Assembly: GCA_963782965.1 (NCBI GenBank)
Contig: CAWALV010000006.1
Span: forward strand, 620,001-684,000
Reading direction: 5' to 3'
DNA length: 64,000 nucleotides
Origin: CAWALV01 sp963782965
GTDB lineage: Bacteria; Actinomycetota; Actinomycetes; Acidothermales; Acidothermaceae
Within the stretch, counting starts at the first letter, position 1, and each line of letters starts with the position of its first letter. The notes beneath the pieces were generated by a model. The model worked only from the letters and a program-made list of their open reading frames with translations. It was not told the origin of the DNA and did not search any database. A program made the translations under genes and the position numbers. Positions 8,543-16,748 of the stretch are shown here, one piece after another.

Positions 8543-10003
8543 GTGCCGACCGATCCGGAGATACGTCGGTTGGCGCTGGCCTGCCTCCTGGTCGGGTTCG
8601 CCGGTCGCGAAGTTCCCGAGTGGCTTGCAAAGGGCCTGGCCCGCGGCGTGGGCGGGGTCGTGCTCTTCGGCTCCAACATCGGTGACGGTTCGGCAATAGC
8701 CGAACTGACGGGCGAGCTACGCGCGGCGGCGGGACGCGCACTCGTCATCGCGATCGACGAAGAGGGCGGCGACGTCACCCGGCTCGACGCGACCCGAGGC
8801 TCGACGTCGCCCGGCGCAGCTGCACTCGGCGCCCTCGACGACGTCGCGACGACGGAGGAGGTGCACTGCGCGATCGGTGTCCGGCTCGTCGAGCTCGGCG
8901 TGACGCTGAACCTGTCGCCGGTCGCTGACGTGAACCTGGATCCGGAGAATCCCGTCATCGGCGTCCGCTCCTTCGGCGCGGACCCGCACCTGGTCGCGCG
9001 CCACGTGGCTGCGGCCGTGCGCGGGCTCCAGCGCGGCGGCGTAGCCGCCTGCGCCAAGCACTTTCCGGGGCACGGCGCCACGAAGGCAGATTCTCACCAC
9101 GGTCCGGCGCTGCTCGACCGCAGCAGCGACGAGCTCGCCGCCGTCGAGCTGGTGCCGTTTCGGGCGGCGATCGCTGCCGGCAGCCGCGCTGTCATGACGT
9201 CGCACCTGCTGGTCCCCGCGTTGGATCCGGCAGCGATCGCGACGGTCAGCCGCCCGGTCACCACCGGAGTGCTTCGCCAGGAATTGCGCTTCACCGGCAC
9301 GGTCGTCACCGATGCGCTGGAGATGCGCGCGCTCGCCGACGACGTCGGCATGGTGGAGGGATTCGTCAGGGCACTGATCGCCGGAGCCGACGCGATCGAG
9401 ACCGGGGCCGGCAGCTATCCCGGCCACATCCACGAGATACCGGACGCCGTCGTCGCTGCCGTCCGCGGCGGCCGGCTCCGGTTCGAGCGGCTCCAGGACG
9501 CCGCCCGCCGGACGAGCGAACTCGCCGTCTCGACGCCGCCGCGCGGGTTGCCCGACGCGGCGGTGGTCAACGCCGCGGCCCGGCGGGCAGTGGACGTCGT
9601 CGGCACGCTGCCGGGGCTCGCCGGTGCTCTCGTCGTCGAGTGCCGAACACCCAACGGCATGGCGACGGGCGAACTCCCGTGGTCCCTCGCCCAACCCCTT
9701 GTTCAGCGACTTCCCGACGCGGCCGTTATCGAGGTCACCGGCCCGCTCGACGTCGATCAGTTGCTGCCTGCCGCCACTGATGGCTCGCCGCGACCGGTTG
9801 TTCTGATCGTCCGCGACCCGATGCGCCATCCGTGGCAGTGCGAACTACTGCGGGCGGTGTCGGGCCGTCGCGGCGCGGTCGTGGTCGACGTCGGCTGGCC
9901 CGCCGACCTGGGTCTCGACCGGTCGACGCCGGTGGTGCGAACCCGCGGCGTGGCCCCCGGACTGCTCGAGGCCGCGTGCCGGCTGCTGGCGCCGCAGCGA
10001 TGA
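8543..10003 (+). CDS. GH3 beta-N-acetylhexosaminidase, NagZ-like
   Basis: A 486-residue glycoside hydrolase family 3 protein. Signature residues are KHFPGHGATKADSH (near residues 172-185, including the His/Asp dyad typical of NagZ) and TDALEM near residue 254, whose Asp is the expected nucleophile. About 130 residues follow the TIM barrel as a second domain. There is no signal peptide, so it acts in the cytoplasm, removing GlcNAc from imported muropeptides or chito-oligomers. The GTG at 8543 is chosen because AGGGAG lies 7 bp before it and family homology starts there; the open frame reaches back across the operator. Its stop overlaps the next start (ATGA). Confidence 0.9.
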   Translation: MPTDPEIRRLALACLLVGFAGREVPEWLAKGLARGVGGVVLFGSNIGDGSAIAELTGELRAAAGRALVIAIDEEGGDVTRLDATRGSTSPGAAALGALDDVATTEEVHCAIGVRLVELGVTLNLSPVADVNLDPENPVIGVRSFGADPHLVARHVAAAVRGLQRGGVAACAKHFPGHGATKADSHHGPALLDRSSDELAAVELVPFRAAIAAGSRAVMTSHLLVPALDPAAIATVSRPVTTGVLRQELRFTGTVVTDALEMRALADDVGMVEGFVRALIAGADAIETGAGSYPGHIHEIPDAVVAAVRGGRLRFERLQDAARRTSELAVSTPPRGLPDAAVVNAAARRAVDVVGTLPGLAGALVVECRTPNGMATGELPWSLAQPLVQRLPDAAVIEVTGPLDVDQLLPAATDGSPRPVVLIVRDPMRHPWQCELLRAVSGRRGAVVVDVGWPADLGLDRSTPVVRTRGVAPGLLEAACRLLAPQR

Positions 10004-11088
10004 CGCACGTCACGCCGGTACCGGGCGGGGCTCCGGGCAGCTCCGCCGGCGTGCGGATGGCGGCGGAGATCGCCGAGCAGCCCGAGGTGTTGGCGCGGCT
10101 GCTGGCGTCGGCGCCGGAGCAGATCATGCCGGTGGCGCAGCAGCTCGAACGGCGCGCACCACGGTTCGTGCTCATCGCGGCCCGCGGTACCAGCGACCAC
10201 GCAGCGCTTTACGCCAAGTACCTCGTCGAGGTGCGGCTCGGCCTGCCGGCGGGACTCGTCTCGCCGTCGACGCTCACGTTGTACGGCGCGCGGCCGGACC
10301 TCTCCGACGTCGCCTTCCTGGCGGTGAGCCAGTCGGGGAGCTCACCCGATCTCGTCGACTCCGTTACGGCGGCCCGCGGATGCGGCGCGTTGACGGTGGC
10401 GGTGACGAACGACGCGGCGTCGCCTCTCTTCGAAGCAGCTGAACTGAACGTGAGTGTCTGCGCCGGGGCGGAGCTTGCTGTCGCTGCGACGAAGTCCTAC
10501 ACCGCGGAGCTGCTCGCACTGGCGCTGCTGCTCGGCGGCACGCCCGCGATCGCCGATGCCCACCAGGTGCCCGATGCCGCCCGACGCACTCTCGGTTATC
10601 GCGATGGTTACGCAGCCGCGACGCGATACCGTTTCGCGAGCCGCCTGGTCACGACTGCTCGCGGCTACTCCTATCCGACTGCACGTGAGGCCGCACTCAA
10701 GCTGATGGAAACGAGTTACTTGAGCGCGCAGGCGTTCTCCGGTGCCGACATCCTGCACGGCCCGATGGCCGTCATCGACGCTCAGGTGCCGGTGATCGCG
10801 GTGGTCACGCCGGGGCGGGGTGGTAGCGCGATGCAGCAAGTGGTCGAGCGCCTCCGCGGTGCCGGGGCGGACGTGTTGCTCGTCGGCGGTCCCGACGCGC
10901 AGGCGCGAGGGGGCGAGGCGGATAGCGATGCCGGAATGCTGCGGGTGGCGACAGCCGACCTGCCGGAGTACCTGTCGCCGATCGTGGAGATCTTGCCTTT
11001 GCAGCAGCTCGCCTGGCAGCTGGCCCTGGATCGGGGGCAAGACCCCGATCAGCCTCGCGGATTGTCGAAAGTGACCCGCACGTGGTGA
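10000..11088 (+). CDS. SIS-domain protein, probable glucosamine-6-phosphate deaminase (NagB-II type)
   Basis: The 362-residue protein has two SIS domains and resembles the isomerase half of GlmS without the glutaminase. Visible motifs are IAARGTSDHAALYAKY (near residue 55), VSQSGSSPDLVDSV (near 110) and the C-terminal LSKVTRTW, which corresponds to the GlmS LAKSVTVE tail. Proteins of this kind in catabolic loci convert GlcN-6-P to fructose-6-P plus ammonia. That suits its position between GH3 and MurQ, downstream of NagA in the pathway. A sugar isomerase of AgaS or FrlB type is the alternative. The ATG overlaps the GH3 stop, and its stop overlaps the murQ start. Confidence 0.8.
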   Translation: MTHVTPVPGGAPGSSAGVRMAAEIAEQPEVLARLLASAPEQIMPVAQQLERRAPRFVLIAARGTSDHAALYAKYLVEVRLGLPAGLVSPSTLTLYGARPDLSDVAFLAVSQSGSSPDLVDSVTAARGCGALTVAVTNDAASPLFEAAELNVSVCAGAELAVAATKSYTAELLALALLLGGTPAIADAHQVPDAARRTLGYRDGYAAATRYRFASRLVTTARGYSYPTAREAALKLMETSYLSAQAFSGADILHGPMAVIDAQVPVIAVVTPGRGGSAMQQVVERLRGAGADVLLVGGPDAQARGGEADSDAGMLRVATADLPEYLSPIVEILPLQQLAWQLALDRGQDPDQPRGLSKVTRTW

Positions 11089-11987
11089 GCGGCTCGCATG
11101 CCGAGCCCGCGTCACCGGCCACGACCGCGCGGCCGGAGCTCGACCTCCTGCCGGCCGAGGAGGTGGTCGAGCTGTTGCTGCGCGCGGAGGAACGCGTGGT
11201 GCCGGCTGTGCGCGCGGCCACGCCGGAGATCGTCTCCGCTGCGCAGCTGCTGGCCGAATGCGTGCGGGCCGGTGGGCGGATCGTGTTCGTCGGGGCGGGC
11301 ACTTCCGGCCGCCTTGCCCTTGTCGAAGCGGCCGAGCTGCCCGGCACGTTCGGCCTTCCGCGCGACCGCGTGGCCGCGCTGCTCGCCGGCGCGGGCGTGC
11401 ACGGTCTCACCGGAACCGATGGCGACGAGGACGACGAGGATGCCGGCCGACGCGAGATGCGTGAGACGCGGGTCGGAGCCGGCGATGTCGTCATCGCCGT
11501 CGCCGCGAGCGGCCGGACCCCATACACGGTGGCGGCGGCGCGTGAAGCCGTCGCGCGCGGAGCTCACGTGGTTGCGGTGGTCGCCGCGACCGGTTCGCCG
11601 CTCGCGGAGTTGGCACGCATCACGATCGTTCTCGGCGTCGGCCCGGAGGTGCTTCGCGACTCGACGCGGCTGACGGCCGGCACCGCTCAGAAGGTGGCAC
11701 TCGATGCGCTCACCACGACGTCGATGGTGCTCGCCGGGAGGGTTCACGGCGACGTGATGGTCGATGTGGTTGCCGCCAACGAGAAGTTGCGCACGCGCGC
11801 GGTCGGCATCGTGGCCGAGATCGCGGGATGTTCGACGGAGGAGGCGCGGGCCGCGCTCGTCGTCTGTGACTGGAACGCGCGCGCCGCGACGGTGCACCTG
11901 GTCCGCGGCACCTCGCCGACCCGCTCGCTCGCGTTGGCGGCGGCGCATCGAAGCCTGCGGGAGGCACTCGACAACGCCGGCAGGTGA
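11082..11987 (+). CDS. murQ: N-acetylmuramic acid 6-phosphate etherase MurQ
   Basis: A lyase of 301 residues that removes D-lactate from MurNAc-6-P to give GlcNAc-6-P, linking cell-wall recycling to the NagA route. Family motifs are clear: FVGAGTSGRLALVEAAELPGTF (near residue 70), LTGTDGDEDD, AVAASGRTPYT (near 140), and the MurQ-specific VGPEVLRDSTRLTAGTAQK (near 195). Length is normal. Translation starts at GTG 11082 or GTG 11085; the latter gives a 4-bp overlap with the preceding stop. A supply of MurNAc-6-P implies a MurNAc kinase, perhaps the ROK kinase downstream. Confidence 0.95.
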   Translation: MVSGSHAEPASPATTARPELDLLPAEEVVELLLRAEERVVPAVRAATPEIVSAAQLLAECVRAGGRIVFVGAGTSGRLALVEAAELPGTFGLPRDRVAALLAGAGVHGLTGTDGDEDDEDAGRREMRETRVGAGDVVIAVAASGRTPYTVAAAREAVARGAHVVAVVAATGSPLAELARITIVLGVGPEVLRDSTRLTAGTAQKVALDALTTTSMVLAGRVHGDVMVDVVAANEKLRTRAVGIVAEIAGCSTEEARAALVVCDWNARAATVHLVRGTSPTRSLALAAAHRSLREALDNAGR

Positions 11988-12122
11988 CCTTCGGTTGGCA
12001 CCGGCGCGGCACGACTCGTGCGCCGGCGCTTGTTGGTGTCGCCGAAGTGCCTAGGCAGCAGCGGGTTCGGTGTCGTTCTGGTAACAGCCGGGCCAATCCC
12101 AGCGGAATCCTTGACAGTACCA

Positions 12123-12138
12123 AGTGGTCCATGCCAAT
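12123..12138. promoter_or_regulatory. Weak second dre-like site before the solute-binding protein gene
   Basis: AGTGGTCCATGCCAAT matches the dre core at 9 of 12 positions. It starts 22 bp before the strong site and follows a TTGACA (12111-12116), so both sites lie over or just after a promoter. It may be an auxiliary site. Confidence 0.4.
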
Positions 12139-12144
12139 CTGCGG

Positions 12145-12160
12145 ATTGGTCTAAACCAAT
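12145..12160. promoter_or_regulatory. DasR-type operator (dre) before the ABC importer genes
   Basis: ATTGGTCTAAACCAAT is a 16-bp palindrome with one arm mismatch. It shares ATTGGTCTA with the site before the GH3 gene. It lies 20 bp ahead of the solute-binding protein GTG, the same operator-to-start distance as in the other operon. The 193-bp gap after murQ thus holds an independent, co-regulated promoter. Confidence 0.85.
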
Positions 12161-12180
12161 ATCCGCGACGGAGGCAGGGC

Positions 12181-13569
12181 GTGAACCGAAAGACAGCCAG
12201 TGGAGTCCTCATGACCGCGTCGCTGGCCATGGCGATCAGCGCGTGTAGCTCGAGCAAGTCGACCGGAACACCTGCGGCATCGAACAGCACCTCCGGCTCC
12301 TCGGCGTCATCCGCCGCGGCTCCGAGTTCCGCCGGCTCTGCCGGCAACAGCAAGGTCCTGAGCATGGACGGCGCCGGCAAGACCATCACGGTGTGGCTGC
12401 AAAGCGACGCCCAGAAGGGCTGGCCCGACGTCGTCAACGCCGCCAACGCCGAGTTCGAGCAGGCGACGGGCGCGAAGGTGAAGATCGACTGGCAGCAGTG
12501 GTCGAACTACACCACGAAGCTGGACTCGACGTTCGCCGGTTCGACGGGCATTCCCGACGTCGTCGAGCTCGGCAACACGCAGACGGCTTCCTACATCGCA
12601 GGCGGTGCGTTCGCCGACCTCAGCTCGGTCAAGGGCCAGTTCGACAATTCCGACACCTGGCTGGCCGGTCTCGAAGCATCGGGCACGTCGCCGGACGGGA
12701 AGCTCGAGGCGGTGCCCTACTACGCGGGCAGCCGGGTCGTCATCTACCGCACCGACCTGTGGCAGAAGGCGGGCATCACGTCGACCCCGACCACGCTCGA
12801 TGAGCTGAACGCCGACCTCGACAAGCTCAAGAGTGCGAACTCTGGCGACCCGAGCTTCTCCGCGTTCTACATGCCCGGCAAGTACTGGTACGCCGCGATG
12901 TCGTTCGTGTACGGCGCCGGCGGCAAGATCGCCGACCAGCAGGGCGGCACGTGGACGGGTGAACTCGAAAGTTCTGCTGCCCAGCAGGGGCTGGCCGAAT
13001 GGCAGAAGCTCGCGACCACCTACTCCACCGGTGGGGCGACGAAGGACGAGGCCGACCAGGACGCCATCATGGCCCAGGGTCACAGCGCCGCCATTCTCGG
13101 CAACGGCTGGGAAGTCGGTTCGGTGACGGATGCCAAGACCGGCGATCCGGCGCTGGCTCCCAAGCTCGGCACCTTCCCGTTGCCGGGCGCGGCGGCCGGC
13201 CACTACACGCCGTCGTTCCTCGGCGGTTCCGACCTCGCAGTGCCGGCGAAGGCCTCCAACGCAGCGCTCGGCGCGGCCTGGATCAAGTTCTTCACCGACA
13301 CCAAGAACCAGACTGCGCTCGCCAAGTTCGCTATCCCGAACACCACCTCGCTGCTGAGTGTCTACGAGGCGGCCGGCGACGCGAACAAGTCCACGGGGGA
13401 AGCGGCCAAGGACACCTGGTTCGTGCCGAACACGCCGAACTGGGCGAACGTCGAGAGCAACAACATCTTGCAGAACATGCTCGAGTCGATCGCCACGAAC
13501 AAGAGCTCCATAGCCGACGCGACGAAGGCGGCGGACACGCAGATCGCCGCCACGCTCAACGGCAGCTGA
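12181..13569 (+). CDS. Sugar ABC transporter substrate-binding lipoprotein
   Basis: A 462-residue extracellular solute-binding protein of the cluster-B (family 1, maltose/chitobiose) type. Residues 1-22 form a lipoprotein signal peptide ending in the lipobox ISAC, followed by a Ser/Ala-rich linker to about residue 55. The mature domain contains ITVWLQSDAQKGWPDVVNAANAEFEQATGAKV-like sequence common to sugar binders. The GTG at 12181 follows GGAGG by 6 bp. Given MurQ, NagA and the operators, the ligand is probably GlcNAc, chito-oligomers or muropeptide sugars, as for DasA and NgcE. The sequence alone does not settle the ligand. Confidence 0.9.
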   Translation: MNRKTASGVLMTASLAMAISACSSSKSTGTPAASNSTSGSSASSAAAPSSAGSAGNSKVLSMDGAGKTITVWLQSDAQKGWPDVVNAANAEFEQATGAKVKIDWQQWSNYTTKLDSTFAGSTGIPDVVELGNTQTASYIAGGAFADLSSVKGQFDNSDTWLAGLEASGTSPDGKLEAVPYYAGSRVVIYRTDLWQKAGITSTPTTLDELNADLDKLKSANSGDPSFSAFYMPGKYWYAAMSFVYGAGGKIADQQGGTWTGELESSAAQQGLAEWQKLATTYSTGGATKDEADQDAIMAQGHSAAILGNGWEVGSVTDAKTGDPALAPKLGTFPLPGAAAGHYTPSFLGGSDLAVPAKASNAALGAAWIKFFTDTKNQTALAKFAIPNTTSLLSVYEAAGDANKSTGEAAKDTWFVPNTPNWANVESNNILQNMLESIATNKSSIADATKAADTQIAATLNGS

Positions 13570-13577
13570 ACACAGGT

Positions 13578-13614
13578 GACGACCGGCGGGCGAGCGACCT
13601 GCCCGCCGGTCGTC
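13578..13614 (+). terminator. Strong hairpin after the solute-binding protein gene
   Basis: GACGACCGGCGGGC and GCCCGCCGGTCGTC form a perfect 14-bp stem with a 9-nt loop, starting 9 bp after the stop codon. There is no U-tract. A hairpin here would let the binding protein mRNA outnumber the permease mRNA, by partial termination or 3' end protection, as in the malE-malF interval. The 176-bp gap also holds a looser TGTCGCCG/CGGCGACA pair (13656-13663, 13692-13699). Confidence 0.7.
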
Positions 13615-13745
13615 GCTTGGCGGCGTAGGCAGCCGCGTCGGCTACGTCGTGGGAATGTCGCCGGAATGTCGCGACCACCGCGCAAGAATGTCGGCGACAG
13701 CGCCGGCGAGGAAACCGGACACGGGCGAGCGCGTCGGGAGGCACC

Positions 13746-14720
13746 ATGACCGCGGGCGACATGCCGGCGAGCCTGCTCGGCGAGCCGAGCCGTGGCCGGC
13801 GTCGCAGTGGCCGGCGCGGACGCCGGGTCTCGGGTCTGCCCTATGCGCTGATCGCGCCGGCCGTCGTGGTGCTCGCGCTGGTGGCGGGCTGGCCGCTGGT
13901 GAAAATCGTCCAGCTGTCGTTGCAAAAGCAGCAGGCCGGCAAGTACGCGCTGTTCCACAGCGGTTCGGCCACCCCGTACGTCGGGTTGCAGAACTTCGGC
14001 AAGGTGCTCACCGACTCGACGTTTTGGAACGTCGTCGCCCGTACGGCGACGTTCACCGTCGTCAATGTGAGCCTCACGCTCGTTCTCGGGCTGCTGATCG
14101 CGCTATTGATGCGCCGTGTCTCGACCTGGGCCCGCCTGCTGCTGACCGGCGTGCTGTTGTTCGTCTGGGGCGTGCCGACGACAGTGTCGACGCAAGTCTT
14201 CTACTGGCTTTTCAGCAGCCAGTTCGGTGCCGTCAACTATGTGCTCAACAGCATCCCCGGCGTGCACATGCGCGGGCACGATTGGTTCGCCGACCCGCAT
14301 CAGGGCCTCAGCGTCGTGACGTTGGTGGTGGTCTGGGGTGCGATCCCGCTGATCGCGATCTCGCTGTATGCCGCTATCAGCCAGCTGCCCCAAGATGTGG
14401 TCGAAGCAGCACGCGTTGACGGCGCACGCAGCTGGCAGGTGTTCTCACACATCACGCTGCCGTTCCTGCGGCCGTTGCTCATCATCTTGGTCACGCTGTC
14501 GGTGATCTGGGACTTCGGGGTCTTCAACCAGATCTGGTTCATGCGCAACGGGCACCCCGAACCCGGCTACCAGACGATCGGCACCTACATGTACTCCCAG
14601 GGCATCGGCAGCAGTCACTACAACACCGGCGCTGCGATCGGCGTTCTCATGATGGTGTTCCTGCTCGGCGTCATGGTGTTCTACATCCGGCAGCTGTTCC
14701 GCATCGGAGACGCGGACTGA
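13746..14720 (+). CDS. Sugar ABC transporter permease (MalF-type)
   Basis: An inner-membrane permease of 324 residues with six predicted helices. The EAA loop reads EAARVDGARSWQVFSHITLPFLRP near residue 220, the site that docks the ATPase. GGGAGG lies about 7 bp before the ATG. It partners the next gene, whose ATG overlaps this stop (TGATG). No ATPase is encoded in the operon, as in the Streptomyces Das and Ngc systems that share MsiK. Confidence 0.92.
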   Translation: MTAGDMPASLLGEPSRGRRRSGRRGRRVSGLPYALIAPAVVVLALVAGWPLVKIVQLSLQKQQAGKYALFHSGSATPYVGLQNFGKVLTDSTFWNVVARTATFTVVNVSLTLVLGLLIALLMRRVSTWARLLLTGVLLFVWGVPTTVSTQVFYWLFSSQFGAVNYVLNSIPGVHMRGHDWFADPHQGLSVVTLVVVWGAIPLIAISLYAAISQLPQDVVEAARVDGARSWQVFSHITLPFLRPLLIILVTLSVIWDFGVFNQIWFMRNGHPEPGYQTIGTYMYSQGIGSSHYNTGAAIGVLMMVFLLGVMVFYIRQLFRIGDAD

Positions 14721-15634
14721 TGGCCGCCACCACCTCGACCGAGGGCGCCGCCGCAACGCTTGCCCGCCGCACCGACGCCGGACGGCCGCCGAACCGGCGA
14801 CGCCGGACGTCGTCGGGCCGTTGGGCGTGGAACGGTCTCGCGGTCGCGATCGCCGTCGTCCTCGGCTTTCCGCTCTACTGGATGCTCATCACGGCGTTCA
14901 AGCCGAGCGCGGACATCAACCGGCTGCGCCCCGAGTTCTGGCCCGAGCACTGGAGCCTGCGGGCTTTCCGTGAGGTCGTCGGCGACGCCACGTTCCGCAC
15001 TGACCTGCGCAATACCTTCGTCATCACGCTCTCGGCCGTAGTGATCAGTGTCATCGTCGGTTTCTTCGGCGCACTGGCCATCGCGCGCTTCCGGTTCGCC
15101 GGCCGCAAGGTGTTCGTCTTCGTCGTCCTCATCGTGCAGATGATCCCGCTGCTGGCACTGACCATCCCGATATCGCTGCTGCTCGACAGGTTCCAGCTGA
15201 AGAACACGCTCGTCGGTGTCGTGATCGCTTACTTGATGTTCTCGATGCCGTACACGGTGTGGACGTTGCGTACGTTCATCGCCAACGTGCCGAAAGAACT
15301 CGACGAGGCTGCCCTGGTCGACGGCTGCAGCAAGTGGCAGACGTTCTACAAGATCATCCTGCCGCTCGTGAGTCCGGGTCTGATCGCGACGGGCGTCTAC
15401 GGCTGGATTCTCGCGTGGAACGAGTTCGTGCTCGCCAACACGCTGCTGATCGACAACAACAAGCAAACGTCGATGATCTACCTCCTGTTCTTCCAGTCGA
15501 GCCCGACCCACGGCGCCGACTACGGGGGGTTGATGGCCGCAGCCACGCTCACCTCGCTCCCGGTCGTCGTCCTGTTCGTCGTCTTCCAGAGCCGCATCTC
15601 GCTGGGTTTGACGGCAGGGGCGGTCAAGGGCTGA
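14720..15634 (+). CDS. Sugar ABC transporter permease (MalG-type)
   Basis: The second permease of the importer, 304 residues. A polar N-terminus of about 40 residues precedes six helices. The EAA motif DEAALVDGCSKWQTFYKIILPL sits near residue 195. The C-terminus ends GLTAGAVKG, the conserved end of MalG/CarbohydrateABC_TC_MalG proteins. It is coupled to the upstream permease through TGATG, and the kinase starts 2 bp after its stop. Confidence 0.92.
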   Translation: MAATTSTEGAAATLARRTDAGRPPNRRRRTSSGRWAWNGLAVAIAVVLGFPLYWMLITAFKPSADINRLRPEFWPEHWSLRAFREVVGDATFRTDLRNTFVITLSAVVISVIVGFFGALAIARFRFAGRKVFVFVVLIVQMIPLLALTIPISLLLDRFQLKNTLVGVVIAYLMFSMPYTVWTLRTFIANVPKELDEAALVDGCSKWQTFYKIILPLVSPGLIATGVYGWILAWNEFVLANTLLIDNNKQTSMIYLLFFQSSPTHGADYGGLMAAATLTSLPVVVLFVVFQSRISLGLTAGAVKG

Positions 15635-15636
15635 CT

Positions 15637-16734
15637 ATGACGATCAACGAGGCCGTCGTTGCCCTCGACGTCGGCGGAACGAGCATCAAGGGGATCGCCT
15701 ACGACCTGGCGGGCAGGGTGGTCGCGCGGCAGGAGCAGCGCACGCCGGTCGCCGACGGACCCAACGCCGTCGTCGCCGATATCGCCGAAACGGCGGCTGA
15801 ACTGGCGCGGCGTGCAGCGGCGGACGGTTGCGCGGTGCGTGGCGTGGGCGTGGTGGTGCCGGGTGTCGTCGACCGGGTCCGTGGCGTGGTGCGTTATGCC
15901 GCGAACATCGGTTGGCGTGATGCCCCCCTCGCAGCCGATGTGGGGGCGGCGGTCGGCGCTGCCGTGTCGGCTCCGGGATCGGCCTCCGACGTTATCCCTG
16001 TCGCGGTGCATCACGACGTGCGGGCCGCCGGGCTGGCCGAAGCGACCTTCGGCGCGGGCGACGGTCGGCACGACGTCTTCTTCGTCTCGATCGGTACCGG
16101 CATCGCGGCCGCCCACGTCGTCGGCGGCGATGCACGTGACGGCAGCTCCGGCTTGGCGGGTGAGTTCGGCCACATACCGGTGCACCCCGACGGCGACACG
16201 TGCACCTGCGGCCAGCGCGGTTGCCTCGAAATCTATGCCTCGGCAGCGGGTATCGCGCGGCGATACAGGGACGCCGGCGGCGCCGCAGCCAGCAGCGAGG
16301 GCGGCGGCGGAAACGGCGCTGAGGAGTTCTCCGCCCGCACGATTTTGGCTCGTCTCGCCGGTGATCCCGTCGCGGCCGAGGTGTGGCGCGACGGCGTCGA
16401 CGCGCTCGGTGCGGCGCTCGCCACCGCCGTGCTGCTGCTCGACCCGGCCGCGATCGTGATCGGCGGTGGCCTCGCAGACGCAGGCGAGGCGTTGCTGACG
16501 CCGGTGCGCGAGGCATTGGCGGCACGGCTCGCGTGGCGCCCCGCCCCTTCGGTGTCGCGCAGCACGCTCGGTCCGGACGCCGGTCGTCTCGGCGCCGGGA
16601 TTCTCGCCTGGCGCGCCGCTCGTCGTCCCGACGTCGTGGACCGATGGCACGACCTCTACCGCTCCGGCGCCGCCGCTGCCCCCTCGCCGGTTCTTGCAGG
16701 ATCACCGACAGACGACCTGCCGGCGTCGATATGA
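15637..16734 (+). CDS. ROK-family sugar kinase, probable N-acetylglucosamine kinase
   Basis: A 365-residue cytoplasmic kinase. The ATP-binding phosphate loop is ALDVGGTSIKG (near residue 8), and the ROK zinc motif CTCGQRGCLEIYASA is near residue 190. ISIGTGI-like SIGTGIAAA lies near 150 and GEFGHI-PVHPDG near 175. The EFGH and CxCGxxGCxE features place it with NagK/GlcK kinases and not with ROK repressors, as there is no N-terminal helix-turn-helix. In this operon it should make GlcNAc-6-P, the NagA substrate. MurNAc or ManNAc are possible alternative substrates. An insertion rich in Gly and Glu (EGGGGNGAEE, near residue 220) is unusual. Confidence 0.85.
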   Translation: MTINEAVVALDVGGTSIKGIAYDLAGRVVARQEQRTPVADGPNAVVADIAETAAELARRAAADGCAVRGVGVVVPGVVDRVRGVVRYAANIGWRDAPLAADVGAAVGAAVSAPGSASDVIPVAVHHDVRAAGLAEATFGAGDGRHDVFFVSIGTGIAAAHVVGGDARDGSSGLAGEFGHIPVHPDGDTCTCGQRGCLEIYASAAGIARRYRDAGGAAASSEGGGGNGAEEFSARTILARLAGDPVAAEVWRDGVDALGAALATAVLLLDPAAIVIGGGLADAGEALLTPVREALAARLAWRPAPSVSRSTLGPDAGRLGAGILAWRAARRPDVVDRWHDLYRSGAAAAPSPVLAGSPTDDLPASI

Positions 16735-16748
16735 AAGGAAGAACGAGA

